Assembly: GCA_937927445.1 (NCBI GenBank)
Contig: CALAOB010000049.1
Coordinates: forward strand, 1 to 56,509
Direction of reading: 5' to 3'
Length of the DNA: 56,509 bases
Source of the DNA: an uncultured Oribacterium sp.
Lineage (GTDB): Bacteria; Bacillota; Clostridia; Lachnospirales; Lachnospiraceae
This document shows positions 52,631 through 56,509 of this stretch, piece by piece (positions within the stretch are counted from its first letter, which is position 1; every line of letters begins with the position of its first letter). The notes below the pieces were generated by a model. That model ran no database searches, was not told where the DNA came from, and saw nothing but the letters and a program-made list of their open reading frames with translations. Both the position numbers and the translations under genes were made by a program.

Positions 52631-52930
52631 ATGGAAATTAAGAAACCTGCTGTAGCGGGCACGATGGAATCCAGTGACTGCCAGGTAACGGTTGAGCCGG
52701 GAGACGGAAAGATCGATTTCACTCTCGATTCCGCAGTTGCACATCAGTTTGGTAACGAGATCCGCAAGGTCACCATGGAAACCCTGAAGAATCTGGGCAT
52801 CGATAATGTCAAGATCTCCATCGTCGACAAGGGTGCACTCGACTGCACGATCAAGGCGCGTATCGAAGGTGCTGTATTCCGTTCTGTGGATCAGTACACG
52901 AATTTACCATGGGGAGGTGCCATCCGATGA
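52631..52930 (+). CDS. citD: Citrate lyase acyl carrier protein (gamma subunit)
   Basis: 99 residues. Ser14 in AVAGTMESSDC is the expected attachment point of the 2'-(5''-triphosphoribosyl)-3'-dephospho-CoA arm. PWGGAIR closes the protein. It carries acetyl and citryl groups between the citE and citF subunits. Its stop overlaps citE (ATGA). Confidence 0.95.
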   Translation: MEIKKPAVAGTMESSDCQVTVEPGDGKIDFTLDSAVAHQFGNEIRKVTMETLKNLGIDNVKISIVDKGALDCTIKARIEGAVFRSVDQYTNLPWGGAIR

Positions 52931-53832
52931 TTGAGAATCCGAACAAGAAGAGACTGAGAAGATCCATGATGTTCCTGAATGCACAGAAGCCTTCACTCAT
53001 CAAGGATCCGTACATCTACAAGTGTGATTCACTCATGCTGGACCTCGAGGATGCGGTTGCGGTAACTGCGAAGGACACCGCACGTTTCTCACTCTACCAT
53101 GCACTGACCACCATCGATTACCGTGGATCTGAGCGTGTCGTTCGTATCAACGGCCTCGATACCGACCTCTGGGAGGAGGATATCCGTTGCTGCGTAGCTG
53201 GAGGCGCGGATGTCATCCGTATCCCGAAGACCGAGTCTGCCGATATGGTACGTGCCGTAGAAGAGAAGGTCGTGGCTGCTGAGGAAGAGTTCGACCGTGA
53301 GCCGGGTTCCACCCTCATCATGTCGGCACTCGAGTCCTGCAAGGGAATTATGAATGCTTACGAGGTCTGCACCGCTTCAGATCGTCTGATCGGTGTTGCA
53401 CTTTCCGGTGGTGACTATACGAAGGATCTGCAGACCCATATCACCGGTACCGGTGTAGAGCTCATGGGTGCCCGTCAGCAGATGATCATCGCTGCACGTG
53501 CCGCTGGTGTACAGTGCTTCGATACCGTATGGACGAACCTCGATGACATGGACGGCTTCCGCAAGGATGTTCAGACGATCCATGACATGGGCTTCGATGG
53601 AAAGTCCTGTGTCAACCCTCGTCAGATCGATATCGTACATGAGATCTTCACGCCGACCACAAAGGATATCATCTTCGCAGAGAAGGTAATTAAGGAAATC
53701 GATGACAAGAAGGCAAAGGGCATCGGCGTCTTCACCGTAGACGGTAAGATGATCGATATCGCTTTCTATGACGGCGCACAGAGAACCATCAAGCTCGCAA
53801 AGGCAGCCGGTGTGTATAAGGGGGATCTTTAA
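52927..53832 (+). CDS. citE: Citrate lyase beta subunit (citryl-ACP lyase)
   Basis: Splits citryl-ACP into acetyl-ACP and oxaloacetate. CDSLMLDLEDAVAVTAKDTAR, VIRIPKTESADMV and GKSCVNPRQIDIVHEIFTP are characteristic of the HpcH/CitE TIM barrel. The ATG at 52927 has a GGGGAGG site and overlaps citD by 4 nt. 301 residues. Confidence 0.95.
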   Translation: MIENPNKKRLRRSMMFLNAQKPSLIKDPYIYKCDSLMLDLEDAVAVTAKDTARFSLYHALTTIDYRGSERVVRINGLDTDLWEEDIRCCVAGGADVIRIPKTESADMVRAVEEKVVAAEEEFDREPGSTLIMSALESCKGIMNAYEVCTASDRLIGVALSGGDYTKDLQTHITGTGVELMGARQQMIIAARAAGVQCFDTVWTNLDDMDGFRKDVQTIHDMGFDGKSCVNPRQIDIVHEIFTPTTKDIIFAEKVIKEIDDKKAKGIGVFTVDGKMIDIAFYDGAQRTIKLAKAAGVYKGDL

Positions 53833-53834
53833 TT

Positions 53835-55397
53835 ATGTTAAATGCAGTAGGAAGAGATATTCCGGAGGAGATTTTAAAGGCGACCGGTAAGGAAGTATTC
53901 CAGGGAACCCATCATTTCGACGGCCATGAGTTTGAGACTGCTTCCCATAAGGTGAAGTGCGTGATCAACTCGAACGGCTCCAAGCTCGTAGATTCCATCC
54001 ATGATGTACTCGTAAAGTGCGGCATCAAGGACGGTATGACCCTTTCCTTCCACCACCACTTCCGTAATGGTGACAAGGTGCTCAACATGGTCATGGAAGA
54101 GGTTCATGCCATGGGCATCAAGAACATCACGATCTGCGCTTCTTCCCTCGGTGGACAGAACGATCCGATCGTATACATGCTCGACGATGGCACCATCACA
54201 AACATCGAGTCTTCCGGTGTGCGTGGTGAGATCGGTAAGGCGATTTCAAATGGTCGTCTGCAGGGACTCGCCATCATGCGTTCCCACGGTGCACGTTCCA
54301 GAGCCATCATGAGTGGTGAGACCCACATCGACATCGCCTTCATCGGCGCACCAACCGCAGATGAGTACGGTAACCTGAACGCCAACGGTGGTAAGGCGGA
54401 CTGTGGTGTGCTTTCCTACTCCGCAGTGGATGCTGAGTATGCAGACCGCGTAGTTGCAGTTACCGATACACTGGTACCATTCCCGAACCTTCCTGCACAG
54501 ATTTCTCAGGTTAAGGTCGATTATGTCGTAAAGGTCGACGAGATCGGTGATCCGACGAAGATCGCGACCGGTGCAGCGAAGCCGACGACCGATCAGAGAA
54601 AGCTGCTTATGGCGAAGTACTGCACAGATTTCGTTGTGAACACACCGTACTTCAAGGAGGGCTTCTCCTACCAGACCGGTGTCGGCGGTGCGTCCATCGC
54701 TTCCACCAAGTACCTCGCAGAGGTGATGCGTGAGCGCAATATTCACATGTCCTTCGGCGTCGGTGGTCTTACGAAGCCGATGTGTGACCTCCTCGATGAG
54801 GGTCTCGCAGACTGTCTCGTCGATACCCAGGATTTCGACCAGGATGCGATCAAGTCCGCAGCGACTCATCCGCGCCACTTCTACATCACGGCAGATGAGT
54901 ATGCAAACCCGTTCAACAAGGGTGCATACGTAAATAAGCTGGATTTCGTTATCCTCGCTGCACTTGAGGTTGATACACACTTCAACTGTAACGTCGTTGT
55001 GGGCTCTGACGGTGTCATCACCGGTGCCCAGGGCGGACATCCGGATACCGCTGCCGGTGCGAAGTGCACCATCGTGATCGCTCCGATTATGCAGGGCAGA
55101 ATCCCGACGATCTGCAGCGACTGTACGACCGTCACCACTCCGGGTGAGGATGTCGATGTCGTTGTAACCGATTATGGTATCGCCATCAACCCGAAGCGTC
55201 AGGATCTCATCGATGCTGTCGCTGGTAAGGATCTTCCGATCAAGACCATCGAGGAGCTTCGCGACATCGCGTACTCCATCACCGGCGCGCCGGAGAAGGT
55301 TCAGTTCGGTGACCGTGTTGTCGGTGTCATCGAAGCACGTGACGGCTCCATCATGGATGTCGTTCGTCAGATCAAGCCATTCGAGTTTAAAGACTGA
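53835..55397 (+). CDS. citF: Citrate lyase alpha subunit (citrate-ACP transferase)
   Basis: Exchanges acetyl-ACP for citryl-ACP. Two CoA-transferase-like lobes are seen: HHHFRNGDKVLNMVMEEVHA, IASSLGGQ-type ASSLGGQNDPIV and GAQGGHPDTAAGAK. 520 residues is normal. It starts 2 nt after citE. Confidence 0.95.
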   Translation: MLNAVGRDIPEEILKATGKEVFQGTHHFDGHEFETASHKVKCVINSNGSKLVDSIHDVLVKCGIKDGMTLSFHHHFRNGDKVLNMVMEEVHAMGIKNITICASSLGGQNDPIVYMLDDGTITNIESSGVRGEIGKAISNGRLQGLAIMRSHGARSRAIMSGETHIDIAFIGAPTADEYGNLNANGGKADCGVLSYSAVDAEYADRVVAVTDTLVPFPNLPAQISQVKVDYVVKVDEIGDPTKIATGAAKPTTDQRKLLMAKYCTDFVVNTPYFKEGFSYQTGVGGASIASTKYLAEVMRERNIHMSFGVGGLTKPMCDLLDEGLADCLVDTQDFDQDAIKSAATHPRHFYITADEYANPFNKGAYVNKLDFVILAALEVDTHFNCNVVVGSDGVITGAQGGHPDTAAGAKCTIVIAPIMQGRIPTICSDCTTVTTPGEDVDVVVTDYGIAINPKRQDLIDAVAGKDLPIKTIEELRDIAYSITGAPEKVQFGDRVVGVIEARDGSIMDVVRQIKPFEFKD

Positions 55398-55474
55398 TCA
55401 TACAGGACCTGAATTTTCGATTCGGGTCAGCAGATCATGACCTCTCCGTGCGTGACACGGTCTTCTCATGAATG

Positions 55475-55513
55475 AAGGCGCTCTGGTTAAGGGGATAACC
55501 AAAGCGCCTTTTT
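55475..55513 (+). terminator. Intrinsic terminator inside the cit operon
   Basis: AAGGCGCT pairs with AGCGCCTT and TGGTTA with TAACCA around one mismatch, loop AGGGGA, followed by five T. It would lower citX and citG relative to citDEF. Confidence 0.85.
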
Positions 55514-55556
55514 ATGTGTTAGAATAAGCTGCAGATAGAAAAACAGGAGGCCTGCT

Positions 55557-56087
55557 ATGGAAAAGAAACTTGATTTTACACATGAGGTGACGGTGCTGGA
55601 GATGCTGGCCGCACGAGATCATCGGGTGGAGCTGCAGCAGGATTTCATCGCGCGCTTTCACCATCCGGTGATCTGCTTCATGCTGAACATTCCGGGCCCG
55701 CATAAGGTGGGAGAGGACTTCTACTGGGCCTTCGAAACCGGCCTTCATCGCATCCAGGACTGTCTCGATCAGAACGATATCCGGATCGAAGCAGAAAAGA
55801 AGGAAGTCGAGCTGACCGGCTATGTGTATTATGCTTCCGTAGATGCGGAGGCGATCCGTGTGAAGGAGCTCATGTGTCTCATCGAGGACGCGGACCGGCT
55901 CGGCCGGATCTTCGACATCGATGTCATCCGGAAGGATGGACAGAAGGTGAGCCGTGAGGAGTTCGGTATGCCGCCGCGGAAGTGCCTTATGTGCGAGGAG
56001 GAAGCCCATCTCTGTGCACGGAACCGGACCCATGCGGTACCGGACATGGTCGCGGAGATCCACCGCATCATCGAGGCGGCGCGATGA
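55557..56087 (+). CDS. citX: Citrate lyase holo-ACP synthase (apo-citrate lyase phosphoribosyl-dephospho-CoA transferase)
   Basis: Attaches the prosthetic group made by CitG to Ser14 of CitD. RDHRVELQQDFI, GRIFDIDVIRKDGQKVSRE and the cysteine-containing MPPRKCLMCEEEAHLCARN identify CitX. 176 residues. It overlaps citG by 4 nt. Confidence 0.92.
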   Translation: MEKKLDFTHEVTVLEMLAARDHRVELQQDFIARFHHPVICFMLNIPGPHKVGEDFYWAFETGLHRIQDCLDQNDIRIEAEKKEVELTGYVYYASVDAEAIRVKELMCLIEDADRLGRIFDIDVIRKDGQKVSREEFGMPPRKCLMCEEEAHLCARNRTHAVPDMVAEIHRIIEAAR

Positions 56088-56474
56088 ATAAAAAAGCGTT
56101 TGATGATTCGGCGCGTGCCGCCCTTTTCGAGCGCATCGGCTGGCGGGTACGGAATGCGCTGCTCGGCGAGGTCTATGCGACTCCGAAGCCTGGATTGGTC
56201 GATCGCCGGGATACCGGTGCGCATCGCGATATGAATTACGAGACCTTCCTCGCGAGTACCGAAGCCATCACACCGTTCATGGTGCGCATGTTTGCGGAGG
56301 GGATGGATGCGACGGCAGCCGGCCATACGCCGGAAGAAGTGTTTCAGGCGATCCGCGGCATCGGTCTCGAGGCGGAGCAGGCGATGTATGCGGCGACCGA
56401 TGGCGTCAATACTCATAAGGGCATGATTTTCACCATGGGCATCGTGCTGGCGGCGGCGGGTATCCTGTATGCAC
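56084..56474 (+). CDS. citG: Triphosphoribosyl-dephospho-CoA synthase, 3' truncated by the assembly
   Basis: CitG makes the prosthetic-group precursor of citrate lyase from ATP and dephospho-CoA. The translated start MNKKAFDDSARAALFERIGW leads to the diagnostic TPKPGLVDRRDTGAHRDMNY and TDGVNTHKGMIF. About 130 residues of a roughly 280-residue protein are present before the foreign bases at 56475 replace the genome. It is a real gene, not a pseudogene. Confidence 0.88.
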
Positions 56475-56509
56475 CTGTCTCTTATACACATCTCCGAGCC
56501 CACGAGACT
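56475..56509. other. Illumina Nextera adapter sequence (artefact)
   Basis: The 34 bases from 56475 to 56508 match the reverse complement of the Nextera read-2 transposase adapter, including the 19-bp mosaic end at 56475-56493. On the minus strand it makes an apparent protein start MGSEMCIRDR, a known contamination signature. It should be trimmed. Confidence 0.98.

Noticed and set aside
55829..56503. Minus-strand open frame beginning MGSEMCIRDR
   Set aside because: Its start lies in the Nextera adapter and the rest is antisense to citX and citG.
1..56509. tRNA/rRNA genes, CRISPR arrays, insertion sequences, prophage or toxin-antitoxin pairs
   Set aside because: No cloverleaf-like arms, regular spacer repeats, transposase, integrase or phage structural genes were recognised on reading both strands.

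Overview
The window looks like a contig end from a Gram-positive anaerobe of the Bacillota, most likely a Lachnospiraceae-type Clostridia. The reasons are the Clostridia-style mraZ-rsmH-ftsL-ftsI-mraY-murD-ftsW-ftsQ-ftsZ order, anaerobic class III ribonucleotide reductase (nrdD/nrdG), a Na+-dependent 2HCT-type citrate/malate carrier, a citrate lyase operon, YitT and DUF975 membrane proteins, AGGAGG-type ribosome binding sites, and a strong preference for G/C-ending codons. Genus cannot be assigned from sequence reading alone.

Layout. 1-2.5 kb: a secreted cell-wall-binding-repeat protein and a single-pass membrane protein. 2.5-8.9 kb: housekeeping genes (queA, rluF-like, ligA, lgt, ychF). 9.0-19.3 kb: the division and cell wall (dcw) cluster, starting with a promoter and a three-repeat MraZ operator and ending with ftsZ; murG and murC are absent. 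19.3-25.5 kb: prfC, a PepV-like dipeptidase and the methionine ABC transporter metNIQ. 25.5-31.2 kb: nrdD and nrdG behind a tandem NrdR box, then a DUF975 protein, nrdR itself and aroD. 31.3-37.4 kb: a 2HCT carrier with a structured leader, a TPR-like membrane protein, YitT, a LysR regulator, a HAD phosphatase and a nitroreductase.

37.7-56.5 kb is the most distinctive part, a tricarboxylate island. It holds a canonical aconitase, a LysR regulator, isocitrate dehydrogenase, a PrpF-family isomerase, an RraA/HMG-aldolase-like protein, an AEC permease, two divergent aconitase-superfamily paralogues with two LysR regulators between them, and citrate lyase citD-citE-citF-citX-citG. The parts fit a route in which an unsaturated tricarboxylate (for example trans-aconitate) is isomerised by the PrpF protein, hydrated by an aconitase to citrate and cleaved by citrate lyase to acetate and oxaloacetate, with isocitrate dehydrogenase drawing off 2-oxoglutarate. 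This is an inference from gene families and neighbourhood. Matching dyad sequences, two of one type in front of the second aconitase-like gene and one of another type shared by a LysR promoter and the citD leader, suggest LysR control.

The last 35 bases are not genomic. They match the Illumina Nextera transposase adapter, so citG is cut at 56474 by the assembly. No tRNA, rRNA, CRISPR array, insertion sequence or prophage was recognised.
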